NCBI GenBank assembly: GCA_910588075.1
Contig: CAJUOS010000003.1
Location: forward strand, 55,134-95,899
Length of the DNA stretch: 40,766 bases
Reading direction: 5' to 3'
Source of the DNA: an uncultured Erysipelotrichaceae bacterium
Lineage (GTDB): Bacteria; Bacillota_I; Bacilli_A; Erysipelotrichales; Coprobacillaceae
Position numbers and translations under genes: made by a program. Shown one piece after another: positions 9,006-17,500 of this stretch; within the stretch, counting starts at the first letter, position 1, and every line of letters starts with the position of its first letter. The notes under the pieces are model-generated. The model did not search any database, was not told the origin of the DNA, and was given only the letters and a program-made list of their open reading frames with translations.

Positions 9006-9189
9006 ATTCAATCACTTTCACATGACCATTTAATCTTATTTCTTGATGATCATAATAATATATTTCTATTTCTTCACCTTTAATATTAAGACTATACTGA
9101 TTCATACGAATACGAAAACAATTTTGATTCATTAATAAAACTTCTTGATAATCTTTGACATATATTTTATCTTTATCAATCAGAAGCAT
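8986..9189 (-). CDS. yqfC: Sporulation protein YqfC
   Basis: Small partner of YqfD, 67 residues, with the family pattern of short beta strands (CFRIRMNQYSLNIKGEEIEIYYYDH then the HVKVIEYDE end). The ATG at 9189 has GAGGTGAG as ribosome binding site. It lies immediately upstream of yqfD with a short overlap, matching the conserved yqfC-yqfD-phoH order. The upstream octamer CATATATT resembles a sigma-E -10 box, but no matching -35 is visible. Confidence 0.85.
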   Translation of the reverse strand: MLLIDKDKIYVKDYQEVLLMNQNCFRIRMNQYSLNIKGEEIEIYYYDHQEIRLNGHVKVIEYDENRV

Positions 9190-9213
9190 AGACTCACCTC
9201 ATGATAATATATG

Positions 9214-9245
9214 AAAAATAAAAAAAAGAAGAACAACGTCTTCTT
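9214..9245 (-). terminator. Terminator after rpsU
   Basis: Minus-strand hairpin AAGAAGA-CGTTGT-TCTTCTT (9226-9245, overlapping the rpsU stop), followed by a long T-rich tract down to 9214. It separates rpsU from yqfCD-phoH. Confidence 0.8.
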
Positions 9246-9426
9246 ATCTTTGTTTACCTTTATTTTTTCTAGCAGCTTCTGATTTCATTTTACGTTTTAA
9301 ACCAGGCTTTACATAAAATTCTCTTTTACGTGCTTCAGCAAGGGTACCTGTTCTAGAAACTTGTCTTTTAAAACGACGTAAAGCATCATCTAATGATTCA
9401 TTTTCTCTTACTACAGTTTTTGCCAT
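9244..9426 (-). CDS. rpsU: 30S ribosomal protein S21
   Basis: Small-subunit protein bS21, 60 residues. MAKTVVRENESLDDALRRFK at the N-terminus and the basic tail KRKMKSEAARKNKGKQR are diagnostic. The ATG at 9426 is chosen because GGGGGGAAG lies about 9 bp upstream; an upstream in-frame start at 9459 would place the ribosome binding site inside the gene. It is monocistronic between its own promoter and terminator. Confidence 0.97.
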   Translation of the reverse strand: MAKTVVRENESLDDALRRFKRQVSRTGTLAEARKREFYVKPGLKRKMKSEAARKNKGKQR

Positions 9427-9446
9427 TTTGAACTTCCCCCCTTTAC

Positions 9447-9479
9447 TTATCAAGTACATGCGTAATTATACCTTGATAA
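9447..9479. repeat. 8-bp inverted repeat flanking the rpsU -10 box
   Basis: TTATCAAG (9447-9454) and CTTGATAA (9472-9479) are exact inverted copies around the TATAAT of rpsU. Symmetric flanking suggests a repressor site; only one arm would be transcribed, so an RNA hairpin is unlikely. Confidence 0.4.
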
Positions 9480-9493
9480 CAAAATAAAATCAA
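9465..9493 (-). promoter_or_regulatory. Sigma-A-type promoter of rpsU
   Basis: Minus strand TTGATT (9488-9493), 17 bp, TATAAT (9465-9470), about 40 bp upstream of the rpsU start. Confidence 0.7.
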
Positions 9494-9520
9494 TAGTTTT
9501 TATAAATAAACTTTATGAGT

Positions 9521-10165
9521 TTACTCATTATTCATCAATTTTACGCCTGACGACGTTCCAATTCTTGTTGCTCCAGCATCAATCATCGCCTTTAAGTCTG
9601 AAAATTCACGTACTCCGCCACTTGCTTTTACTTGACAATTCTCTTTAACAGTTTCTTTCATTAAGCGTACATCTTGCACAGTTGCTCCACCATGACTAAA
9701 GCCAGTTGATGTTTTGACAAATGTTGCATTTGCCTGAATGGCTAATTCACATACTTTCTTTTTTTCTTCATCAGTTAATAAACATGTTTCAATAATCACT
9801 TTTACACAGTGTCCTTGAGATACATCAACAACTTGTTTCATTTCCTCATACACAAGTTCCATATTTTTATCTTTTAAAGCACCAATATTAATAACCATAT
9901 CAATTTCATCAGCACCATGACTAATAGCATTTTTTGTTTCAAAAACTTTTACTTCTGTCGTTGTTGCTCCTAAAGGAAAACCAATAACAGTACATACTTT
10001 TACATCAGTTTCTTTTAAATAATCAGCACAATACTTCACCCAACATGGTTGTACACAAACAGAAGCAAAATGATATTGTTTAGCTTCATCACAAAGTTGT
10101 TTGACCATTGATAAAGTTGCATCAGGTTTTAATAATGTATGATCTATCCAATGATTATATTTCAT
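9521..10165 (-). CDS. deoC: Deoxyribose-phosphate aldolase
   Basis: Cleaves 2-deoxyribose-5-phosphate to glyceraldehyde-3-phosphate and acetaldehyde. The 214-residue protein has the Schiff-base lysine K151 in FVKTSTGF, the relay lysine K180 in VKASGGVR, and D89 in DEIDMVIN. The start at 10165 is placed by GAGGTAAAG upstream. The ATG lies inside the last codons of murE (11-bp overlap), so translation is coupled. A weak hairpin (9515-9528) lies at the stop but has a poor T tract. Linkage to a cell-wall ligase rather than to deo genes is unusual. Confidence 0.96.
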   Translation of the reverse strand: MKYNHWIDHTLLKPDATLSMVKQLCDEAKQYHFASVCVQPCWVKYCADYLKETDVKVCTVIGFPLGATTTEVKVFETKNAISHGADEIDMVINIGALKDKNMELVYEEMKQVVDVSQGHCVKVIIETCLLTDEEKKKVCELAIQANATFVKTSTGFSHGGATVQDVRLMKETVKENCQVKASGGVREFSDLKAMIDAGATRIGTSSGVKLMNNE

Positions 10166-11618
10166 TCTCTTTACCTCTTCCAAAAATTTCTTTAATAGCT
10201 TTTAAAGCAATATATTTATCACCAGGATAAGGTTGATTTCCTACTGCAGATGCCATATATTGTTCATGACCTTTTCCTAAAATAAGAATAATATCACCTT
10301 CATTTGCAATCTCTATGGCTTGTTCAATAGCAATGCGACGATCTTCAATAATAACATGAATAGGCTTTTCAATATATTCTTGAATATCTAAACAGATATC
10401 ATAAATATCTTCATCTCGGTTATCTTCTGCTGTTAAAATAACTTGATCACAATATTCATTGGCTAACTTTCCAATTTTTTCTCGTTTCTTATAATTCTTT
10501 TTACCAGGAGCACCAAAGACAGCAATAATTCGTCCATTTTTCTGTACACTTTTTGCAAATTCAAAAACTTTTTCAAAACTTTTTGCATGTTGACAATAAT
10601 CAATAATGACATGGAATGGATATGGATGTTTCAAAAGTTCCATTCTTCCATCAACATTTTGAATAAATCCAATAGAAGCTAACACTTGATCAATTGGCAT
10701 TTCTAATGCAATTAATGAAGCAATAACAGCTAAAATATTAGATATATTGAATCGTCCCAATACAGGTACACTCATATGTCTTAATTCATTATTAATTTGT
10801 AAATCAAATTCACTATGATCAATAAACAATTGAATATTTTTAGCCATAATATTAGCTTGATGATCAATACCATAAGTTAAAATATGACAACGTACAGAAT
10901 CTTTTATAAAATGACAAAATTTAACTTCATCATTATTTAAAATAGCATACCCTTTTTCATCAACCAAAGAAAAAAGTTTAGCTTTAGATGCCATTAAATG
11001 CTCCATAGTTCCATGAAAATCTAAATGTTCTTCATAAACATTTGTGAAAATAGCAATATCAAAATGTAATCCATCAACACGTTTTAAAGCTAATCCATGA
11101 CTAGAAACTTCTAATGTTACACCTTTGACTTGTCTTCTTACCATCTCATTTAAATGTCTTTGTAAGAAAATAGTTTCAGGTGTTGTATAAGGGCTTTGTT
11201 CTACGATACCAGCATATTCAATACTATTTGTTCCAATATAACCCATTTTTAAATAATGTGATAAAACTTCTTTTATCATTAAAGCAACAACAGTCTTTCC
11301 ACTTGAACCTGTTACTCCCATCATTGTCATTTTATAACTTGGTTGATCATAAAAAAGATCTGCTACACGATTTAATTCATCCAAAACATTATCAACCTTA
11401 ATATATAAAACTTTATTATGTTTATATGTTAATGGTTTTGAATAAACAATACATTTAGCTCCTTGAAAAACAGCATCTTCAATATATTTATGTCCATCTA
11501 CACTTAGCCCATCTACACAAAAGAAAACAGAGTCTTTAGCTACATAACGAGAATCACTATGTATAGAAACAACTTTAAAATCTTCTTTGACATCAAATAA
11601 TTCATTAATTCTCTTCAT
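10155..11618 (-). CDS. murE: MurE-like UDP-N-acetylmuramyl-tripeptide synthetase, motif-divergent
   Basis: A Mur ligase expected to add the third amino acid (Lys or meso-DAP) to UDP-MurNAc-L-Ala-D-Glu. Overall layout fits MurE at 487 aa: N-terminal SDSRYVAKDSVFFC, P-loop GVTGSSGKT (101-109), EVSSHGL (170-175), NVYEEHLDFHG (193-203), the carbamyl-lysine region ASKAKLF (210-216) and GRMELL. Several usually conserved sites differ: P-loop SS for TN, DYCQHAKS (340-347) where DYAHTPD is common, FGAPG (368-372) for FGCGG, EDNR (398-401) where DNPR marks DAP enzymes, and YPGDKYIA near the end. Substrate cannot be assigned, and a paralogue with another role is possible. The start overlaps mtaB by 14 bp. 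Confidence 0.82.
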   Translation of the reverse strand: MKRINELFDVKEDFKVVSIHSDSRYVAKDSVFFCVDGLSVDGHKYIEDAVFQGAKCIVYSKPLTYKHNKVLYIKVDNVLDELNRVADLFYDQPSYKMTMMGVTGSSGKTVVALMIKEVLSHYLKMGYIGTNSIEYAGIVEQSPYTTPETIFLQRHLNEMVRRQVKGVTLEVSSHGLALKRVDGLHFDIAIFTNVYEEHLDFHGTMEHLMASKAKLFSLVDEKGYAILNNDEVKFCHFIKDSVRCHILTYGIDHQANIMAKNIQLFIDHSEFDLQINNELRHMSVPVLGRFNISNILAVIASLIALEMPIDQVLASIGFIQNVDGRMELLKHPYPFHVIIDYCQHAKSFEKVFEFAKSVQKNGRIIAVFGAPGKKNYKKREKIGKLANEYCDQVILTAEDNRDEDIYDICLDIQEYIEKPIHVIIEDRRIAIEQAIEIANEGDIILILGKGHEQYMASAVGNQPYPGDKYIALKAIKEIFGRGKENEI

Positions 11619-12912
11619 GATCTACACATCCTATCAAATCCACCCCATCTTGTGAGATGATATTCACATGATAAATCTTTCCTACTGCTGAATCTGGTAA
11701 ATCTACATGAACCTTTAAATAATTAGAAGCATGTCCAACCATATAATTCCCTTGTCTTTCTTCTATTAATACTTCTAAAGTTTTTCCAATTTGCCATGAA
11801 GCAAATTCACTTTGAAGTTTTGTAGATAAATCTAATAATTGTTTCACTCTCTCTTTTTTAACAATCCCATCCACTTGGTTATCCATTTTCGCAGCTGGAG
11901 TTCCTTTTCTTTTTGAATATGGAAAAACATGTAATTGATTGAAATGCATGTCTTTTATCCAATGATATGTTTGTTGAAATTCTTCTTCTGTTTCACCTGG
12001 GAAACCAGTTAAAACATCTGTTGTAACAGAAAGTGTTGGTAATTTTTCTTTTAGTTCCTTTAATTTATCAGCAAACTCTTGGGTTGTATAATGTCTATTC
12101 ATTCTCTTTAATGTTGTATCACAACCTGCTTGAATAGGAATATGTAAATGATCAACAATAATAGGAGAAGTAGCAATTAAATCAATGATTTCATGAGTTA
12201 CTTGACTCATTTCAATTGATGATATACGTAATCTTTTTAATCCTTTCACTTTGGTTGTTAAATCTACAAGAAGATCATAAAAAGAATAATTATCAAAATC
12301 TTGTCCATATCCAGCAGTATGAATTCCAGTTAATACAATTTCTACAAAACCATGATCAACTAATGATTGAGCTTGTTTTAAAACACTTTGTGGATCTCGT
12401 GAACGTACTCTACCCCTTGCATAAGGAATGATACAATATGTACAAAAATTATTACATCCATCTTGAATTTTTAAAAAAGCTCTTGTATTTTTAGTAAAAC
12501 TATCTATATCTAAATCTTCAAAATGATTTAAACGCATAACATCAGCAACCTTAACAATTTGTTGATGAGTTTGTTGAAATTCTTCAATAAGTTCAACAAT
12601 CTGCTGACGAAATTGTGTCCCTAAAACAATACTCACCCCTTCAATTTTTCTCACTTCATCACTTGCAACTTGACTATAACAACCAACTACACAAATAATC
12701 GCTTGAGGATTTTGACGGATTGCTTTACGTATCATTTGACGTGATTTTGAATCTCCTGTGTTAGTTACAGTACATGTATTAATAACATAAACATCTGCTT
12801 TTTCTTTAAAATCAACCTCTTGATAAGATGCTTGAGTTAATAATTTTAACATTGCTTCAGATTCATAAGTATTGACTTTACAACCTAAAGTTAAAAATGC
12901 AACAGTTTTCAT
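11605..12912 (-). CDS. mtaB: tRNA t6A37 methylthiotransferase MtaB
   Basis: Radical-SAM methylthiotransferase converting t6A to ms2t6A at position 37 of tRNAs. The N-terminal UPF0004 domain contributes cluster cysteines C11 (TLGCKVN), C47 (NTCTVTN) and C78 (VVGCYSQ). The radical-SAM cluster is C153, C157, C160 in DGCNNFCTYCIIPYARG, which favours MtaB over MiaB or RimO. A TRAM-like C-terminus ends at residue 435. AAGGAAA lies 5-6 bp before the ATG. It overlaps murE downstream and follows the unknown 256-aa gene by 11 bp. Confidence 0.95.
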   Translation of the reverse strand: MKTVAFLTLGCKVNTYESEAMLKLLTQASYQEVDFKEKADVYVINTCTVTNTGDSKSRQMIRKAIRQNPQAIICVVGCYSQVASDEVRKIEGVSIVLGTQFRQQIVELIEEFQQTHQQIVKVADVMRLNHFEDLDIDSFTKNTRAFLKIQDGCNNFCTYCIIPYARGRVRSRDPQSVLKQAQSLVDHGFVEIVLTGIHTAGYGQDFDNYSFYDLLVDLTTKVKGLKRLRISSIEMSQVTHEIIDLIATSPIIVDHLHIPIQAGCDTTLKRMNRHYTTQEFADKLKELKEKLPTLSVTTDVLTGFPGETEEEFQQTYHWIKDMHFNQLHVFPYSKRKGTPAAKMDNQVDGIVKKERVKQLLDLSTKLQSEFASWQIGKTLEVLIEERQGNYMVGHASNYLKVHVDLPDSAVGKIYHVNIISQDGVDLIGCVDHEEN

Positions 12913-12923
12913 AAGTTTCCTTT

Positions 12924-13694
12924 CTATTTATACTTCTTCAAAACTTTTTTATAAGTTTTTTCACAAATTAAATTTTTTTCTTTCATAAATTCTAAACATT
13001 CTTGATATAAATATGTTTCTATATAATATGCAATTTTTCGAACATCTTCTATATCAACAAAACCTTGACTTGCTTTATCTTTAATCATGACATGATTTAA
13101 TAATTGTCCATCTTCTTTTTTATAAATATAAATTATTTTTAATGGATCAAAATAAAAACAAAGATGTCTTTCATCTTCATAAACATTTTGTAATGAAGAA
13201 AAATCTGTACGATAAATATCAGCACCATATAATTGTACTGGTGTATCTATCTTTATTTTATAATTTTTTACATAATCTTTATGTTGTTTGAGCATTAATA
13301 ATTGATAATCACTTGTATATCGTTTATTTACAAATGGTTCTAAATAAGGAACATAAATTTCTGTTTCGCTTTTTTCATCATAAAAATGTGGAAATTCTTT
13401 TAATATTGGTTGAATATCATTATTAAACATTTTTCTTTTTTCATCATAATTTAAATAATCTAATAAATCATAATGTTGTGCTAAAAACATTTCATATGTA
13501 TTTTCAATACGATTTTGCGTTAATAAACCTTTATATATAATTTCATATTGAAAAAGATCAAATTCATTTTTAATTTTAACTTTTAATCCTTTTGTTTCTA
13601 TAAAATATTTCACTTCTTCTATACGTTCATATAAATCTGTTTTTTGAACAGGTATTTTATCTCCAAATTTATTTAAAGTTTCTATAAAACCCAT
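12924..13694 (-). CDS. Hypothetical protein, conserved position between rsmE and mtaB
   Basis: I do not recognise this 256-residue protein. It is predicted soluble, with no signal peptide or membrane segment, and is rich in Tyr, Lys, Glu and Asp. The N-terminal half looks helical (NRIENTYEMFLAQHYDLLDYLNYDEKRKMF); the second half has alternating strands (VQLYGADIYRTDF, HLCFYFDPLKIIYIYKKEDG) and a helical end rich in lysine. The ATG is 2 bp after the rsmE stop and the stop is 11 bp before mtaB, so it is translated with RNA-modification genes. That context hints at a translation-linked role, but nothing in the sequence proves it. Confidence 0.8.
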   Translation of the reverse strand: MGFIETLNKFGDKIPVQKTDLYERIEEVKYFIETKGLKVKIKNEFDLFQYEIIYKGLLTQNRIENTYEMFLAQHYDLLDYLNYDEKRKMFNNDIQPILKEFPHFYDEKSETEIYVPYLEPFVNKRYTSDYQLLMLKQHKDYVKNYKIKIDTPVQLYGADIYRTDFSSLQNVYEDERHLCFYFDPLKIIYIYKKEDGQLLNHVMIKDKASQGFVDIEDVRKIAYYIETYLYQECLEFMKEKNLICEKTYKKVLKKYK

Positions 13695-13696
13695 TA

Positions 13697-14428
13697 TTAC
13701 ATCAACTCCCTACTATAACCAATAACACTTAACATATAAAGTGGAGCAGTTTCGCTTCTTAAAATTCTTTTTCCCAAAGAACACTCTTGAATACCTAATG
13801 TTTTCATAAAATCAATTTCACTTTGTTCAAAACCACCCTCAGGTCCAACAATAATCGTTATTGTTTGATAGTTTTGATGAAGTGCTTGATAAAATGCTTT
13901 ATGTTCATTTTGTTTGCTCATTTCTTCATAAGCAACTAAATTTACATCTGATAGATAATTTGATATATCTTGAATCTTTATCAATGATGTTAATTCTGGA
14001 ATCATTTGACGATAAGATTGTTCACTTGCTTCTTTTAAAATGCGTAGATATCGTTCTTGTTTTTTTTGAAAAGCATCTTGATTCGTTTTAATAATACTTC
14101 TTTTTGATAAAAAAGGAACTATTCTTTTTACTCCTAATTCAGTTGCTTTTTGTAAAACGAATTCAAATTTATCATTTTTAGGTAACCCATAAATCAATGT
14201 AACATCTACATCTAATTCATGATTTTCAATTATTTCTTTTTCTTGATGCAAAAGACCTTGATCTATATCTATAATTTCATAAATATATGTATGGTGATTA
14301 GGAAGAATACATATCACTTGATCACCATTATGATAACGCATTACTTTCTTCATATGTTTATGATTATATGTATCAATATGTATATCTAAACCTTGAATAC
14401 AACTTTCTTCAATAAAATATCTTTGCAT
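13697..14428 (-). CDS. rsmE: 16S rRNA (uracil-1498-N3)-methyltransferase RsmE
   Basis: SPOUT-class methyltransferase that makes m3U1498 in 16S rRNA. The trefoil-knot SAM site is seen as GPEGGF (195-200) and LGKRILRSETA (218-228); the N-terminal PUA-like part begins MQRYFIEES, and KATELGVKRIVPF (94-106) is typical. Length 243 aa is normal. AGGAGGGA lies 4-5 bp upstream of the ATG. First gene of the rsmE-hypothetical-mtaB-murE-deoC unit. Confidence 0.96.
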   Translation of the reverse strand: MQRYFIEESCIQGLDIHIDTYNHKHMKKVMRYHNGDQVICILPNHHTYIYEIIDIDQGLLHQEKEIIENHELDVDVTLIYGLPKNDKFEFVLQKATELGVKRIVPFLSKRSIIKTNQDAFQKKQERYLRILKEASEQSYRQMIPELTSLIKIQDISNYLSDVNLVAYEEMSKQNEHKAFYQALHQNYQTITIIVGPEGGFEQSEIDFMKTLGIQECSLGKRILRSETAPLYMLSVIGYSRELM

Positions 14429-14447
14429 CTTTATCCCTCCTTTCGCT

Positions 14448-14456
14448 ATTCTATCA
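14448..14456 (-). promoter_or_regulatory. Extended -10 promoter of the rsmE operon
   Basis: Minus strand TG-A-TAGAAT (14448-14456), about 20 bp upstream of the rsmE start. The -35 region is only weakly matched. Confidence 0.45.
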
Positions 14457-14493
14457 CATTTATATGAATATAAAAAGAATAGTATTAGAAAAT

Positions 14494-14532
14494 CTTTTAA
14501 AAAGAAAAAGACACTCTTATAAGAGTATCTTT
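14494..14532 (-). terminator. Terminator of the large surface-protein gene
   Basis: A 13-bp stem with one mismatch (14507-14519 and 14520-14532) is followed on the minus strand by TTTTTCTTTTT. Confidence 0.8.
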
Positions 14533-14559
14533 AATAACTTATCATTTTATATGATATAA

Positions 14560-17500
14560 TTATTGTTCCTTTTTTCTTAAATACATATACATACTAATAG
14601 CACATATTGTTAAAATAATATATGGAGCAATCATAGTCATATCACTAGTTTTTACATTCTTTGTATTATTTTGAGAATTTGGTCTTTGTGTTGTATTAAT
14701 CTCATCACCTAAAACATCACTGTTTATTTGATCATTTGGAATTGTTGGAGTGATAATTGGTTGTTGAGGTTTTTCTGGTACATTAGGATTTGTTGGTTTC
14801 TTCTTTAATTCTTTTATTGTCCTTTGGAGTTCAAGATACATTTTATCAATTTTTTCTTGATCTGATGATATTAAGACTTCTTCCGCTTTTTGAAGAACCG
14901 TTTTTAATTCCTTCACACTCTTTTCCTCATAGAAAGACATATCCATTGTTTTCACTTGATTCATTAAATCTTTTAATAATCTACTTTCTATATTCACTAA
15001 ACCATTTATTGCTTTATTCATCTCTTGTAATGCCTTATTCACTTCATCATCTGTTGCATTTTGATTATTAATAACCTTTTTGGCTTTCTCAATTGCCTTA
15101 TCTAGTTTTTCTAAACTATTACTTGTATAATCAAACCTGTTTATTTTTTCACCTCTTTGTACTGCTTTTTTAAGTTGAGTATTATCTGCTCTAGATATTA
15201 ACAAGTGATATGCTTGTTGTACCCTTGTTATAATTTCTTCCACTTCTTCTATTGTAGCATTATCATCTGGCATATGATTTTCTACTTCTTGAATAACATT
15301 TTTAAATTCTTTTACACTTAATGGTGTATATAATTCTTCTTGAATATTTTTAGCTATTTTCAAAATATTGTCTAATTCTGTTTTATCCACTTTTTTCACA
15401 AGACTATTTAATACAGTATTTAATTTATCAATAGCTGCTTCTACTTGTGCATTTGTAGCATTAGCATCCTTATAAACTTTCTCTATGTCAGTAAGAATTC
15501 TTTCTAAATTCTCTATACTATTTGGTGTATAAAGAGTTTTATTAATATTTTTTGCAGTATCTATTCCTTCTTTTAGTGCTGTTTTATCTGCTTTTTTAAC
15601 AAGTTGTTGATATACTATCTGAAGTTTTTCCTCTGTTGCTTGAACAACTTCTAACGTTGCATTATGATTATCTAAAATATCTTTTGTTTCTTTTAATATT
15701 TTATTAAATAAATCTAAACTATTTGGTGTATATAAATTCTGATTAATCATATAATATTCATCATAAAGTTTTTGTAAATTTTCTTTTAATGCTTTTCCAT
15801 AAACTTCAAATTCATATAAAGAGTATCCCCATTGAGTTGCTTTTTCTACTCCTTGCATTTTGACATAACGAACTAACTGCTTATCAAAAATAATATTATC
15901 TATACCACCATCACTACTATCTTCATTAAAAATTTCAAAATAAGTTTTATCATCTAACGATCCTAAAATCTTATATTTCTTTCCATACGCAGTTTCCCAG
16001 TTAAAAATAACTTGATTTATATAATAAGAATCACCTAAATCTATTGTTATGTATTCATTGTTATTATTATGTGAAGCCCATCTTGTTTTTATATTACCAT
16101 CAACAACATTTTCTTCACTAACATCATTTGCTGCCTTGCTTGAAGCTTTTACAACTTTATTGATTGCAATATTTTCTAAATCTTGATTTGTAATTGTAAC
16201 AATTAACTCACCTGTAACTCCACTACCATCATTTGCAGTAGCTACAACTTTCACTTGTCCATTTTGTTTTGCAGTTAATTTTCCATTTTTTGAAATACTT
16301 GCAAGTGTTGTTTCACTTCCATCTATATCATATACATTCCATGTTACTGATTTGTCTGTTGTATTTTCTGGTAATATTGATACCCTCATTTGAACTTCTT
16401 GTTTAACATAAATCATTGTATCATCTTTTATTCCAGATAGAATAGTTATTGATTCTGGAGGTATTTTTGTAATACTATCACCATAAACTTCAAATTCCCA
16501 TAAAGAGATTCCATAATCAGTTGCTCTCTTTGTACTTTGTAACCTTACATAACGAGCATTCTGAGATTCAAAAACAATTTCTTCAATATTACCTTGTCCA
16601 TTATTTGTTTGATATAAATCATAAAATTCTTTATTATCTAATGAACCTTGAATTTTATATCCACTTGCATAAGATGCTTCCCAATACAATACAACTTTAT
16701 TCACATCATAAATATCACCTAAATCTACTGTTATCCATCCATCATCAATACGATCTCCTAAAGCCCATCTTGTTTCTATATTTCCATCTACTGCATCTTC
16801 TTTAGGATTTGCACCTTCAGCAGCCTTTACATAAGTAACTTTATTTAAGGCAAGGTTTTCTTTATCTTGATTTTCAATTGTAATCATTTTTTCCCCTACA
16901 ATAGAACTTCCATCTACTGCTTTAGCTACAACTTTAACAACCCCATTTTGATAAGGAATTAATTTTCCAGTTGAAGTTATTTCTGCTTTCGTTGTTTCTG
17001 TTCCATCTTCATTATAAACAAACCACTCTACTCTTTTATCAGTAGCAATTTCTGGTAAAACTTGTGCATTCATTTGTAATGGCTTATTTTTAGTTATAAT
17101 TTTATCTGAAGAAGATGATAATGTAATGAATGAGACTTCTTGAGAAATATTATAATTTCCATAAATATCAAACTCATATAATGAACATCCATACCTAGAT
17201 TTCTCATTAGCATAAATACGAACATACCTTCCTTGTTGTTCCTCTTGTAATTCAAATCTAACAACTTTTTTTGTATTTCCTTCATCATTAACAGATGCTA
17301 TTGTTCTCCAATTTTGTGCATCATCAGATACTTGAATTTCATATTTTGGAGGTCTAGCATCCTCCCAATTTAATATAATAAGATTAATATTGGCTTGAGC
17401 TTCTAAATCTACATAAATCCACGGATGTTGCTCACCAGCATTAGCAATCCAACGTGTTGTTATATCTCCATCTACTGCTAGATTTCCACCATGCTTATCA

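Noticed and set aside
14797..15774. Regularly spaced repeats considered as a CRISPR array
   Set aside because: The ~200-bp period and open reading frame show they are FIVAR protein repeats; no short identical DNA repeats with unique spacers.
16521..16805. Plus-strand open frames inside the large surface-protein gene (also 14790-15071, 18228-18422, 19145-19515)
   Set aside because: They lie antisense to a clear coding gene, are rich in Leu/His/Ser/Tyr as expected of reversed AT-rich codons, and have no ribosome binding sites or known motifs.
17094..17288. Minus-strand 64-codon frame within the surface-protein gene
   Set aside because: It is an out-of-frame shadow of an F5/8C domain with no start signals.
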